From Verticillium longisporum (taxonomy: Eukaryota; Ascomycota; Sordariomycetes; Glomerellales; Plectosphaerellaceae), in assembly GCA_019188255.1 (NCBI GenBank), contig JAETXT010000003.1:124001-188000 (forward strand): 64,000 nt of DNA. Direction: 5' to 3'. Under the pieces are notes generated by a model. The model did no database searches. It had not been told where the DNA came from and was given only the letters and a program-made list of their open reading frames with translations. Positions 35,032 to 46,487 of the stretch are shown here, in pieces; position 1 is the stretch's first letter, and each line of letters begins with the position of its first letter. The position numbers and the translations under genes are program-made.

Positions 35032-36743
35032 CTACGCCCGGAGCAGATCTGACAAGCCAACCGACGGCGGCGCCACATCTACCAGCAGCTCGTTTGTCCT
35101 CCGAATGCGCTCGTACACAACCTTTTCTTCCGCTACCCAGCGCGTCCCTGCCTCCTTCGGGTTTGGCGCACTCGACCAGAAGCGCCCAAGCTTGGATGTA
35201 GACCCTGCCGCCGCCGTGGCTTTCCTCTCAGCCTCCTGCTGCTGTGCCTTCTCCTCCTTTGCCAACCGCTTGACCATGAGCGACCAGTTGTGCAGCCCTG
35301 TGCCCAAACACTCCCTGCAGGTCGTCTTCATCGCTCGGTTCGCCACCGTGTCGGGGCCCAGCCCGCGTAGCTGCTCTTCCGCGGGGTCCACGCCGTCGCG
35401 TGTCCAGGTGAGACCTTCCTCGCGTGTTCGCAGTGTATCGTTGCTCGAGTAAAGAATCTCGCCAATATAGAGGTGAAGGCCGGCCTCCTCGCAAAGCTGC
35501 TTGTTGTCGCGCCATGGGGGAGTTGTTCCATCAGGCGGAGGCGGGGGGTACTGTGGTGGTTGTGCCAGTGCCCACAGTTTTTGCCAGAAGTTTGATGGCG
35601 ATGAATCAAATGACTTCGGCCTTGTTGTGTTTGGCGGTGTCGTGGGCAAAGCGCGACGGGCGCGGAGAAGAGAAACAAAGATTGGGAGTGCTCCCGCGAC
35701 GTCACCGCCATGGGCCTTGTGCGTCGCTATCGCAGTGAGAACAGACAGGACGTTCTCCGAGGGGGCCGCCGACCTGTCGTTGAGGGTCAATGTTCGACGG
35801 TCAATAACAGGAGGCGAAGATGGGTCGACAGTCTCCAAGGCAATGGAGAGTGCCCAGTCGTACACCCTTGCAGCAGCCTCCGGCACCTTCTTGAAGTCCA
35901 AGAAGGAGGCGTACGCAAGCGCCGCAACGAGCCGCTGCTTGGTGCTGAAGCCCTTGGTCGTCAGGATGCGAAGGTAGGCATTCTCCGCAGACTCGTAGGC
36001 CACCTCACAGTCTTCTTCTTTCGGCGCACCAGGAGCTCCCACAGGCATGGGCTGAGGGGGGGGGTTCGAGGGTCCGACAACCATAGCCGGGGGGCAGACA
36101 ATGTTGCGAGTGCGATCTTTGACCCAGCCGTCCACCTGCTCGAGCGTCGTCGCCAGCAGCATCATGACCTCGTAGTAGCCTCGCCTCCAGTTTTCGTCCT
36201 TGGTCGAAATATCCTTGCCCACACTTCCCAGACCATCAATGGACAACGGCTCATCACCAAGAAGCTCCCGAACACCGGCGCCATCAATCTGGGGGTCCTC
36301 GAGTCTCTTCAGGGCACTCTGACACGACACGATAATCTCGTCATAATTTGTGCCCCGATTCCCAGCAACCCGCTGCGCACTCTTCGCGCCCCGAACGCCC
36401 ATGCGCGTCAGGAACGACCACTCATGCGGCGTGGGAAGTCTTTTTCCAACCATTCTTGGTTGAGCATGAATCCGATGGCGACAACGCAGACGAGAGAGCC
36501 CCAGATGGAGATGTTGTACCGGAGGAAGAGCCGGCCCTCATGCCTCAGCCATAGCTTCTTTTCGGTGGTGAAGTAACGGACTTTGCGCCGTGTTGTCGTC
36601 ACTGGTATCGAGAGGAAAGGAAGCTGTGGTCGCACACGGGACGCGAGCGCTGTGTTGCTGGTAAATTCGCGAGCTGGGAGCTGGAAAAGTCGCTGGAGGA
36701 GGCGGCGGCGAGTGGCCAAGCGCTGCCGTGTTGTCGGAAGCAT
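35032..36743 (-). CDS. Mitochondrial inner-membrane TPR-like protein (MGR3-like candidate)
   Basis: Read from ATG 36743 with one frame correction this is a single exon of 570 residues. The N-terminus is Arg/Leu/Thr-rich without acidic residues (LPTTRQRLATRRRLLQRLF), a good mitochondrial presequence. Next come YFTTEKKLWLRHEGRLFLRY and one transmembrane helix (SIWGSLVCVVAIGFML), then EWLEKDFPTPHEWSFLTRM. The remainder is helical and TPR-like, with AYESAENAYLRILTTKGFSTKQRLVAALAY and ECLGTGLHNWSLMVKRLAKEE among its helices. This layout fits fungal proteins related to Mgr3, an adaptor of the i-AAA protease, but the assignment rests on memory of the pattern and needs a profile search. The break is at the G-run 36433-36435 (one added C on the coding strand). 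It shares a 457-bp upstream region with TCD1. Confidence 0.75.
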
Positions 36744-37200
36744 GTTGGCAATGTGTGGGATGCGGTTATGGTATTGTCGTCATGCTGATGTCGAGCGTTC
36801 TGCAGTGGATCGATGACGGTTCAAAGCAAGCATGTGGACGAGCAGCTTGATTGAGGCTGGCAGTACCCTCGAAAGCCTGCGGGTTCCTTGCGTGTCAATG
36901 GTGGTCAACGTTGATGCCTCTATTCTGACTGGCTTGCTGAGCCTGCAGTTGGGAAACTCGAGTCGTCGGCAGGTCGGCAGATGATAATTCCGCGCTGGCA
37001 GGCATTGGCCTCTCCGATTGGCCCACACCCATCGCAACCAGCTAAGGGCAAACTTCAAGCCGTCGATTTCGTGAGCTCTTGGATCCATGGGCAACTCAAT
37101 AGCAATCTTGTGTCTGTCAAAGGTACAAAACTTTACATCAACGCCTCATCCTTTTGACCACGAAACATAAACAGGATCTTCCGATCATGGCCGCTTGAAA
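36744..37200. promoter_or_regulatory. Bidirectional promoter region between MGR3-like gene and TCD1, with a 3-codon uORF
   Basis: The two genes diverge from this 457-bp segment. A tiny upstream ORF (ATG GCC GCT TGA, 37187-37198) stops two bases before the TCD1 start at 37201, a position that could limit TCD1 translation if it is in the mRNA. An ACAG at about 37171-37174 could instead be a 5'-UTR splice acceptor. Confidence 0.5.
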
Positions 37201-38854
37201 ATGGCGTCTTTGATCGAGCGAGCGGCGGCGGACTCCCGCCTGCAGTTCGCCGCAACCGCAATCATCTCTGGCCTCACAGTGGGCGCCCTTATTTTTGGAT
37301 ATCAAGCATTGGACCGGGAAGAGAGGCTCTATGAATTGAAGCATTCTATACCGCCTATTGCGGATGGCGAACATACCCCAGAAAAGGTGCGCTGTCACTC
37401 ATTCCTGAGCCATGAAGCCCCCCATCGACTGACACTAGCCAGCTCACGCAATTCGGTGGTGTTTCCTCCACCCTTGATAAAGAGGATGCACGCAACGAGG
37501 CACTCGCCAAGAGAGCCCAAGCCGGTGACTTTGACGACGAGCTCATCCTTGAACAACTCGCCCGCAATCGCGTCTTCCTCCAGGACGAAGGCCTCAAGAA
37601 GCTACGTGAATCGTTCGTCATCGTGGTCGGATGCGGTGGCGTGGGCTCTCACTGCACAGCGTCGCTGGCTAGGTCCGGTGTTTCCAAGATCCGTCTCATC
37701 GACTTCGACCAGGTCACGCTCAGCTCCCTGAACCGCCACGCCGTGGCAACGCTCGCCGACGTTGGCATGCCCAAGGTGCAGTGCCTGTACCGGCGACTCA
37801 TTGCCATTGCGCCTTGGGTCAAGTATGACCTGCGACTGCAGAAGTTTGAGGCTGGCGTCGAGGATGATGTCTTGTCGTCTTGGGATGACGGCCAAAAGCC
37901 CGATTTCATCGTGGACGCCATTGACAACATCGACACCAAGGTTGCGCTGCTCAAGTACTGTCACGATCACAAGATTCCCGTCATCTCGAGCATGGGCGCC
38001 GGTGCCAAGAGCGACCCGACGCGCATTGTCGTTGGCGACATTGGCACCAGTACAGACGACGGCCTTTCGAGGGCGACGAGGCGGAGGTTGAAGTTGCAGG
38101 GCATTACCAGCGGCATCCCCGTTGTCTTCTCGACCGAGAAGACTGGCGAGGGTAAGGCCGGCCTCCTGCCCCTCGCTGAGGAGGAGTTCCAGAAGGGCAA
38201 GGTCGGCGATCTGGGTGTCCTGCCCAATTTCAGGGTGCGCATCCTTCCTGTGCTTGGGACCATGCCTGCAGTGTTTGGCTATGTTATTGCGAATCATATC
38301 ATCTTGAGCATCACTGGTACGACCCCAAAACCCCCCACCTCCCCAGACAATTCGGCCATCCGGGACACTAACACAAGATAGGCTATCCGACAGATTATAT
38401 CCCCGGCAAGGGCCGTGACAAGATGTACGACAGCATACTGGCCTTTATCCAGAGCACGGAGGAGAAGCTTGCTCGCATGACTGAGGGATCTAGTGACCCA
38501 GAGGTGGCCAAGGGTCTCAAGACACCCATTACACCCGGTGACATCGCATTCCTCGCCGAGGAGCTGTGGAGGGGCCGTAGTGCTGTGACTGGCATCCCGA
38601 CGAGAAACGTCCTCATCAGGTGGAGGAAGCCGGAGGGCAAGACGATGGTACGAATCGGAGAGGATGCCGACGAACAGAAGAGTTCCAACGTGCGCCTTGG
38701 CGACTTGGTCTGCATGACAAAGGACGAGGCAACGAGGCACGAGAAGATGATCCTGCGAGGAGACTCCAAGCACGAAGATCTGTACGATGAGGCCGTGATT
38801 GCCAAGATTGAGGCGAGATTAGAAGAGGCGCGGGGTTTTGAACAGCACAGGTAA
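37201..38854 (+). CDS. TCD1: tRNA threonylcarbamoyladenosine dehydratase (TcdA/Tcd1-Tcd2 family)
   Basis: Three exons, 37201-37386, 37443-38316 and 38382-38854, 510 residues with no frame break. The E1-like/ThiF enzyme uses ATP to cyclise t6A to ct6A at position 37 of ANN-decoding tRNAs. Residues about 17-38 form a transmembrane helix (FAATAIISGLTVGALIFGYQ), as in yeast Tcd1/Tcd2, which sit on the mitochondrial outer membrane. The ATP site is VVGCGGVGSH, followed by LIDFDQVTLSSLNRH, and IVDAIDNIDTKVALL. SMGAGAKSDPTRI and GDIGTSTDDGLSRATRRRL follow, as in CsdL/TcdA. ATG 37201 is chosen because the frame is open upstream only through a non-ATG codon and the helix starts soon after. Fungi usually have one or two paralogues, so TCD1 versus TCD2 is not settled. 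Confidence 0.94.
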
Positions 38855-38998
38855 CCAAAGATGACCTGTTGACCTGACGCGCCTGAAAAATATCATCCAT
38901 TCACCCTGTTGTCACGGCGCAGTCATCCTAATACAAAATCTCGCCATGCTGATGCGTCGCTTCATGATGCTTCAAATACAGTCCCACAACACGTTGAC

Positions 38999-40035
38999 TC
39001 AGCCAAGCATAAGCCAAGCAAGAACCGGAAGAAACCACGCCGTCGGCCTCAGCGATCCACCACTCGACTGCACATCTACCTTCTGTTCGCCACGTCCCGC
39101 GTCAACCGCACTTGGAGCCGGCAACCACCACGCCGCGGGAATCTGCGTTATGAAATCATACCAGTATCTGCCCATCTCTTTGTACCCATCCATCGACGGG
39201 TGGATGCAGTCACCACGCAGGAAACTCTGGGGCATAGCGCTAAAGTCCGCGGCGAGGACCTTGTGTCCGTCATCAAGACGTCGCCTGACGACTTCTGGGA
39301 TGAGAGCTTGGTACTCCGTGGTCCTCGCGACCCGGTCCATCTGGCACGAGCCGAGGATGACTGCCACGATGATGACCGCATCGGGGCAAGCCCGGATCAT
39401 GAGGTCGAGAAGATCACCGAGCCGCCCGGCCGCCGCTATGGGATCGTTTCCCTCCTTTGCGATGCGCTCGACGGAGGCCATGTCATTTGTGCCCGCATGC
39501 AGCAGGATGAGGTTTGGTCGTTGTTCGAGGGACGGCCCGATGTGATCGGCAAGGAACTGTATGGTTTTGCCGTTCCACGCAGCCTGTGAATGGTCAGACG
39601 GACACTCGTCGACGTGCCGCGGGAAATCTTTCGTCTCACAAAATAGCCATCGCGCATTGCTCCGCCGTGTTCTGTCCCGACGAAATCGACCTCGTTACCT
39701 GGTCACATGGTCAGCACGCTGCAATCTCGGGCTGGCGTGAGTTCTGACTGACTGCTGGACAAGCGTTCTGCAAGGTCGCTTCTGTACCCGTTCAGTCCCT
39801 TGCTGCCGTGTCCCACAGTGACAGAATCTCCCACGCAGAGGATGCGAAGTGTTGTTCCAGACGAGATGGTTTGGGCTGGAGAGGCATCCGTTACCGAGAG
39901 CGGCAGATTGAGTGGCAGGTCTGTGTTGGCGTTGCGTTGAAAGAGAGAAGATGAGGCCAGGCCGAGGGCCGTGATCAGGACAAGGATCTGTCTAGACCAC
40001 ATAACTCGGGCAAGTGATGTGATAAGGAGTAGCAT
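38999..40035 (-). CDS. SGNH/GDSL-type hydrolase, membrane- or GPI-anchored
   Basis: Exons 40035-39753 and 39698-38999 on the minus strand, 327 residues after one correction. The start ATG 40035 gives a hydrophobic signal/anchor (QILVLITALGLASSSLF). SGNH blocks: ILCVGDSVTVGHG (block I, nucleophile Ser), NGYRSDL, VDFVGTE, ILLHAGTNDM (block III, Asn) and GDCIHPSMDGY (block V, Asp-x-x-His). A hydrophobic end (AWFLPVLAWLMLG) after a Ser/Gly-rich spacer suggests GPI attachment. The fold is used by esterases and acetyl-hydrolases, and the natural ester is not inferable. The frame breaks at T-run 39629-39631, and one added A on the coding strand joins YFVRRK to DFPRHVDECPSDHSQ. It is convergent with TCD1, with stops 144 bp apart. 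Confidence 0.88.
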
Positions 40036-43000
40036 GTCGTCCAGCAGAAGACCCTAGGGGATGGAAGAGTGTGCGAGACCGTGGAAGTCCACGGGTATTC
40101 CTCTGGCGAAGAGATTGAGTATTAAGGACAATGTCTAGTGAACTCAACAATATTAAATAGTCGTATATCACGGCGGGTCGCTTGCCTCGGCTTATACCCC
40201 GAACCAGTCCTTAAGACGTTGGGATACCATGATATCATATACACGCACCTAGCCTCGGCTGGTGAACTCGTCGCACACTTTGGTTCGCAGGAGAAGCGGA
40301 ATCGTCACCCACGAGTGTCCTGCGGCTCGCCACGAGCTGTCAGGTTGGCTTCCTGTGCGCCGTCCGCAGCATCATGGCATGGCTGAGACCGACACCCGCC
40401 ATGCATGGGTGGTGCTGGTTACCTAGTAAATTGGGGCGGCGGCTGGCATCACGATGGACTTTTCGAGAGGGCTTTCTACGTCTTGGCAGCTGCGCTTTTC
40501 GCACCATGATAAGTTTCCATTCGGCCAAAAAGACTGAAGCGACTTCGCGATTCCCCTGAGCCACAGCAACGTCGACGGCGCAGTACGTAAAACTTTGGCC
40601 CGTTGTAAATTAGCCGTGTCGATCCGGCAGCGGGGCCTCTCTTCGTGGGACGACCCCTACCCCGGAAGAAAGGGGCGACATGTTTTCATCCATAGGGGCG
40701 GTTCATCTCGTTCGCCTTGTGATCGCCCATATACTACTACCTTTGAAAGAAAGATAAGATTGCGCTGATGGCTCAAATTCATGATACGACTGCGGATGCA
40801 GTTCTGGGGAATCCCTAGGCAGTGGGTGTATTACCGGGCGGACTGCCGACGCCGGCGGTGCTACACATGACGGGCCGTGGATCACAATGCAGGGCCCTGG
40901 GCAAAAGGGCTGCGCATAGCTGTTGGCCGGTGCATGGCTTGGATGCTGAGCCTCGATCATATCGCCACCTCTGCCAACTGGCGTCGTGACGCGGCACCGT
41001 TCCTGCGAGTGTCGATCGAGCTGTCCAAAAGGACCAAATCGATGTTTGAGGTCGCCTGTAGGTACAGACGGCAGATGCTGCATGGATTTCTCTCGGTGCC
41101 CTGCGAATGGGAGAACATGCTATCAGAGATTTTGCCTTGCCATAACAAGATGGAGAGTCAGTGGATGTCCTAGGGACACCCCGGACAGATGGTATACACA
41201 CGTGACGGCTACAGGAAGCGGCGTGCCTGATTGCTTCGTTTGGGCCGCCAGAGTCCCGGGGTAGCACCAGGTGACTGTGTTTAATTTGACCACTGCTTAG
41301 ACTTGGGGCTAAACTGAAGCTGAACAGATGGATAGCAGGTTACTTGGCGGGCGGTGGCGAATGCTCCCAGTGAACCTTATCGTGGGCCTCGCCGCAACAG
41401 AAATAGAAACCCTGGCGAGCTTGATTTCCCCGTCCTGGCAGGGCCCTTGTCGACCGCTAAGTCGAGGGTACACTGATGCGTGCTTCCAGAACAGCTGTAG
41501 AAGATTCGGAAACTAAAAATGTCTGGTGGGAAACGCCTAGCATCATCGTATCTGGGTAGGTGCTGTGAGGACGAGGCGCAGGTCTTTAGGTCACGTCGCT
41601 TGCCAGCCTTTTCGCGCCTAGACATTGCCTGAAATTGCGTCGTCGAGGCCTTCCAGCACGAACGGCCATACCTCCCACCTGCTCATGTGCATGGTTGTAC
41701 CGTCAGCCTTTGACTATGTGGTCGAAGACGACACACATGATAGGCGTCGAGAGTCGGTGACGGCAGGACGGATGTTGCCGTACTGGGATGCGAGTACACG
41801 TGTGCCGAGCATGTCGGCCCTGGTTGGTGAAACCTGAGCGGCAGAGGAAGACCAGTTCTTGGGCGTATGCAGTGTGAGCCGAAAAGTCAAGTCTGATCTA
41901 GTAGGAGGTGTAAATGAAGGGCTGCTCCATGCCCCGTACTACCAAGGCGACAGACAGGACAGGCCTTGATAGGCAGTCAACGAGCCGGTGGATGATCCGC
42001 TTCTTCAGGGCAGGTACCCGTTCCAGCGAGCACCTTAGTCAGCCCCAGCGCCATAAGCTCCCAACCCAAGTGTCGCGACAGGACGCGTCTCCAGTTGTCT
42101 TCAATTGCCTTTTCTACAACTACCACGAGCACTGGGCCTCGCTATTCTCTTCCATCCGCGATTGAGCCCCCTCGACGAGCCACATCAACCATCCTGTCAT
42201 ACTTTTTGCACGTGTTCGAAGACTCTGACAAGGACCAACCGATCGATTGCGAGTGCTGCTCCAGCTTCGCGTCTCGCCTCAAACCCGAAGACATCCATTC
42301 CTGCAATGTCTAGCATCGCTCCCCTGGACCCCAACATTACTCAGACCCGAAGACAGCAAGGACACATATTTGAAGAGCCTTGGTGCCAGAGCAGATGAGG
42401 AATCTGTCAAGTTGAAGGCGATGGTGGCAAGTGCTTCACCGTACCGCTTCGGCAGCACCTCTCGTATGCCTGGGCCTCGTCCATCAGGCTGCCAAATCAA
42501 CGTTTTCTCCGAAGCATCCTCATCAGTACTTACCAGTAGGGACCTTGCTGTCTCGGCCTTTTTTCCACCACCGCATGTTGTCTATTTTGCACACCTCAAA
42601 CTCCCCTCCCCTTGCTACAGCCCACGACGCCCCTCTGCCATGACGAAAACCTCACAGCGATCAGGGAACTTCTCCCGCTGTGGTTCCTCTGGAACCCTCT
42701 GGATGATGTGAAGACCGCAATCAAAGAACGGAAATCGGAGCAGGCCCCCCTCGTGGGTGTGTATGGGCAGCGCAGCTCCTCTGTAGGGCAGCAACAATAG
42801 TCAAAAGACACAGGAAAAGACCGCCATGACGACAGCGTCAACTCCCAGAGGCGCACTGCTCACCAGCGACATGACAGGCTGGATGCAGGTCAACACGGGG
42901 GTGTTTGACCAGCAGCCAGCAGTCTGTCGGCGATGAGCCAGGCTCGCGCTCATGACGGTTGAAAATAGTTTTCAATCGGAGCGGTCGGCGTGTTCCAAGA

Positions 43001-44046
43001 CGTTTGTGCTGCGGCCGACCCAGTGGTTGCGCAAGTCGTACGATAAACTTTCACAAAATGCCTGATGACGACCCAAAACGACCAATAAGCCAAATTTGCA
43101 TGACAGCACAGCTGGGGCCTCCAATCGGTTGTCACAGGCTGGCGGTTGTCGGTGAGAACCTGAGAGCTAATCCGAGGGCACACACATCGTCTGGTTTTTA
43201 TTTCTCTTTCTTTTGCGTCTGCCTCTTCCTGTCACCCTTGCCGGCCTAGTAGGAGCACCCTTTTCCCCCCCTCTTCATAACGGGCCAAGTGGTCTGATGA
43301 TGGCCTCACTCGTTCGGACAACGAGTGGCTTGAAATCCTCATGCACATGCACCTCTGTGCCGCCCCGGCCTAGCGGGCCCTGTCTATGTCTGGTCCCTGA
43401 CTTGTTCCTTATCTGAACGCGATCGGCGGAAAGCTTCGGGAGCTCTGACAAAGCGGTGACTCGTTGACTCTGCCAGATCGCCAATCAGGGTCTCGATCGG
43501 CGCTCCAAGCTTTGCCTGCGACAGCTCGCTAGGCCTGCCAAATACCGAAGTCGATGAGCTCATTCCGACTAACCCATCGGATTGTGCAGCATCTGAGGGA
43601 AATCTTTTGACCAAATTACATGCGCATGTACACGTGCGCAGGCATTCTCCCGATCTCTCCTCCCCACCGGCGTCTTAAGATCGCAGCTCTGAGCCCCGCC
43701 GACGTGAACATGCTTGTACCGCCTGTCTCCTGTGTCTCAATATTCTCCTCCCCTCTGACTTTTTTTGTGCCTCTCCTCTCGAGCTCGACCTGCCCTCCGC
43801 CCGACAAGATCCTGACGATGACCTGAGTGGCGTGTCTTTGCACTCTTGCACGTTTGGAGCGTTGCTAGTCTCGTTCTCTCTCGTTCCCAGAGCATCGACT
43901 CTCCTCCCCCCTGCCCTGCCCCTCCAGCCGATCCGAACCGCCCCGTCGGCGCACCTCGAACCCTTGCAGAACGAAAGTCGTTTTCCAATCGCGATCATCC
44001 CGCGACACCATCTGTGCGAAGACTCTCCCTCGACAGCTGCACCGCA
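40036..44046. other. 4-kb intergenic region, no gene supported
   Basis: Between the SGNH hydrolase and the ALO1-type oxidase, two divergent genes. Frames of 60-154 codons overlap without domain, intron logic or codon bias. The last few hundred bases are the pyrimidine-rich leader of the ALO1 gene. Confidence 0.5.
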
Positions 44047-45591
44047 ATGGATTCCCAGCTGGTCGCAGCGCTCGCGAAGAGCGATCCCGAAGTCGCTTTT
44101 CGCGCGCGACCGAATCACATCCACTCCACCTGGGCCAAGACCTTCTCGTCCCTGCCCGAGCTGTACATCCAGCCGGAATCCCTCGAGGAAGTCGAAAAGG
44201 TTATAGACCTCGCGCGGACATGTCGTCGTCGCATCGTTCTGACGGGATGCGGCCACTCGCCCTCCAACATCACCTGCACCTCGAGCTGGCTCGTGAACCT
44301 CGACAATTTCAACAAGGTTCTCTCCGTCAATGAAGAGACGGGTGTCGTCGTGATGCAGAGCGGCATCAGGCTGTACTCGTTGTGCGCGCACTTGCAGAAG
44401 CATGGTCTCGCCATGCCCAACCTGGGCAGCATCAACGAGCAGTCCATTGCAGGGGCCATCTCAACCGGCACCCACGGCAGCAGCGTCGAGCATGGCCTCA
44501 TGTCGGAGGACATTCTCGCCCTGCGGATCACGCTCGCCAACGGCAACACCGAGTCCTGTTCCAAGGACGACAATCCGTCACTCTTCCGCGCTGCGCTCCT
44601 CTCGCTCGGCGCGCTCGGCATCATCACCGAAATCACCTTCCGTGCCGTGCCCGCCTTTACGCTCGGATGGCAGCAGGTCATCGACACGGACCGCAGCATG
44701 TTCGATCGCTGGACCGCAGACCTCTGGACGCGCTCCGAGTTTGTTCGCGTCTGGTGGTTTCCCTACACGCGGCGCGCCGTCGTCTGGGAGGCCAACAAGA
44801 CGGACGAGCCGTTGCGCCCGCCCCCCGTGCGCAACTACGATGGCGCCCTAGGCTACTACATCTACCACAACCTCCTGTATCTCGCGCACCACGTTCCGCG
44901 CGTCCTGCCGTGGGTTGAGTGGTTCGTCTTTGGCATGCAATACGGCTTCGCCAACGGCTCCACCACGACCGCCGTCCAGCCTTCCGGCGAGGCCCTCCTC
45001 ATGAACTGCCTCTACTCGCAGTTCGTCAACGAGTGGGCCATCCCCCTGCACAAGGGACCCGAAGCCCTCCGCCGCCTCTCCTCGTGGCTCAATCACCTCG
45101 ACCCCTCCGACCCGGACTACGTCCCCCACAACATCCCCTTCTCCGCCGACGGCCTCTACGTCCACGCCCCCGTCGAGGTCCGCGTCAGCGACACCTCCCT
45201 CACCGAAAACGCCCGCCCTTACCTCGACCCCGCCCGCCCCGACGGCCCGACCCTCTACCTCAACGCGACCCTCTACCGACCCTACCTCACCGACCCGCCC
45301 TGCCGCGCCCGCTACTACGAGGCCTTTGAGTGGCTCATGCTCGACCTCGGTGGCCGCCCGCACTGGCCCAAGAACTCTGAGGAGGGCGCCGCACGCACCG
45401 CCGGGCCCTACGGCGAGGCCCGCGACCAGTGGCGCCCCGTGCGCGACTGCGCCGACCCCGAGGGCATGTTTGTCGGGCCCTGGCACAGGGAGAAGGTCCT
45501 TGGCGGCGGCGACAGGCTGGCGCTCGAGGAGGTCGAGATTGCGCGGACGGCGGCGAGGGATGGCGGCGTGCGGGTCGAGGGTAGCGTCTAG
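44047..45591 (+). CDS. ALO1: D-arabinono-1,4-lactone oxidase
   Basis: Single exon, 514 residues, no frame break. The flavoprotein oxidises D-arabinono-lactone to D-erythroascorbate, releasing H2O2, at the mitochondrial membrane in fungi. The N-terminal FAD_binding_4 (PCMH) fold holds LYIQPESLEEVEKVIDLAR, then VLTGCGHSPSNITCTSSW with the His expected to bind FAD covalently, and GAISTGTHGSS. The C-terminal ALO domain holds WWFPYTRRAVVWE, and the family end motif appears as GRPHWPKN (usually HWAK), then DPEGMFVGPWHR. ATG 44047 is the start because it begins the conserved part. The frame stays open to 43846 only through non-ATG codons. The A-to-P change in the HWAK-like motif is worth noting. The 3' half is highly C-biased at third positions, causing long antisense frames that are not genes. 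Confidence 0.95.
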   Translation: MDSQLVAALAKSDPEVAFRARPNHIHSTWAKTFSSLPELYIQPESLEEVEKVIDLARTCRRRIVLTGCGHSPSNITCTSSWLVNLDNFNKVLSVNEETGVVVMQSGIRLYSLCAHLQKHGLAMPNLGSINEQSIAGAISTGTHGSSVEHGLMSEDILALRITLANGNTESCSKDDNPSLFRAALLSLGALGIITEITFRAVPAFTLGWQQVIDTDRSMFDRWTADLWTRSEFVRVWWFPYTRRAVVWEANKTDEPLRPPPVRNYDGALGYYIYHNLLYLAHHVPRVLPWVEWFVFGMQYGFANGSTTTAVQPSGEALLMNCLYSQFVNEWAIPLHKGPEALRRLSSWLNHLDPSDPDYVPHNIPFSADGLYVHAPVEVRVSDTSLTENARPYLDPARPDGPTLYLNATLYRPYLTDPPCRARYYEAFEWLMLDLGGRPHWPKNSEEGAARTAGPYGEARDQWRPVRDCADPEGMFVGPWHREKVLGGGDRLALEEVEIARTAARDGGVRVEGSV

Positions 45592-46487
45592 TCTATTGCC
45601 GCCAGCCGATGGCAGAGGATCTTCATGCAGCGTGTGGCTCGAGACTCGAGACTCGACATTGGAGCGCACAATAGAAATTATTCAAAAAGAACAACGCAAT
45701 TGAGGCAGTTGTTGTCATGCTGAATCAATGGCCCGACATGGCCTCTGACGCTTGGAACAGTCACGGGCTCGGAGCGGGATCGTAAGCAGATCATAGAGGA
45801 ACGTAAATTCGTGATATTTGATCTTCAGGCCAAAAGGGGTATCCTGCAACAACCGCTCCATCAATAATTACGTGACCGTACTGCTTCAGGATACCTACAG
45901 CGCCTGAGCCGAAACCAAGGGTGGGTAGCAAAACTGCAAGAACGATAGGATCAAAAAAAATATTCCTGCGCCAGCCAAGTTGGTATTGTACCATCGTGCC
46001 ACCAGCCTGCGAGAGGGGGGTGTCATGGTGGATTGAGTTCCAACGCTTGCTGCTTGTGGTGTACAAATGTGGAGAACGGAAAGAAAAATCGACGCCCCGA
46101 CACTGAGCCTCGAGGGCAATATAGGCACAGAAAAAAAAAGAAGAAGAAGAAAGATATCACAAGCACCGTAGTGAAAGAGCATTGAAAGCAAAAAAGGAAA
46201 TAAAAAGAAGCATCCAACGAGCCGTGAGGCCAAATCCATCTTGTCCCGACCAGCCGCGAGGCCTGATGATCCGTCTTCCGAGCCCTCCCTCCTGAGCCTC
46301 CTTGTTTGTGTTTTTAGAGACCCCGCGGTCCTGTTGTTCCCGCTCATGGTGTGTAGGTAGTTTTTGCTGGGTTCACCCCATATTTTCGTTTTGGCTTTGG
46401 TGTTTGTGGCCGCGTGGCCGGTAGATTCTACCTGTTGTTATGTCGTGAAAGTGTGTTTGAATCGACGCGGGTGTCGTTCCATGTCGT
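45592..46487. other. Intergenic region between convergent genes
   Basis: Holds 3' flanks of ALO1 and the small coiled-coil gene, with an A/GAA-rich simple stretch at about 46130-46153. No gene seen. Confidence 0.5.

Noticed and set aside
43846..44046. N-terminal extension of ALO1 to 43846
   Set aside because: Open only through non-ATG codons; the conserved N-terminus begins at ATG 44047.
44848..45669. 273-codon minus-strand open frame antisense to ALO1
   Set aside because: Same cause as the ADE1 shadow; the plus-strand frame carries all family motifs.
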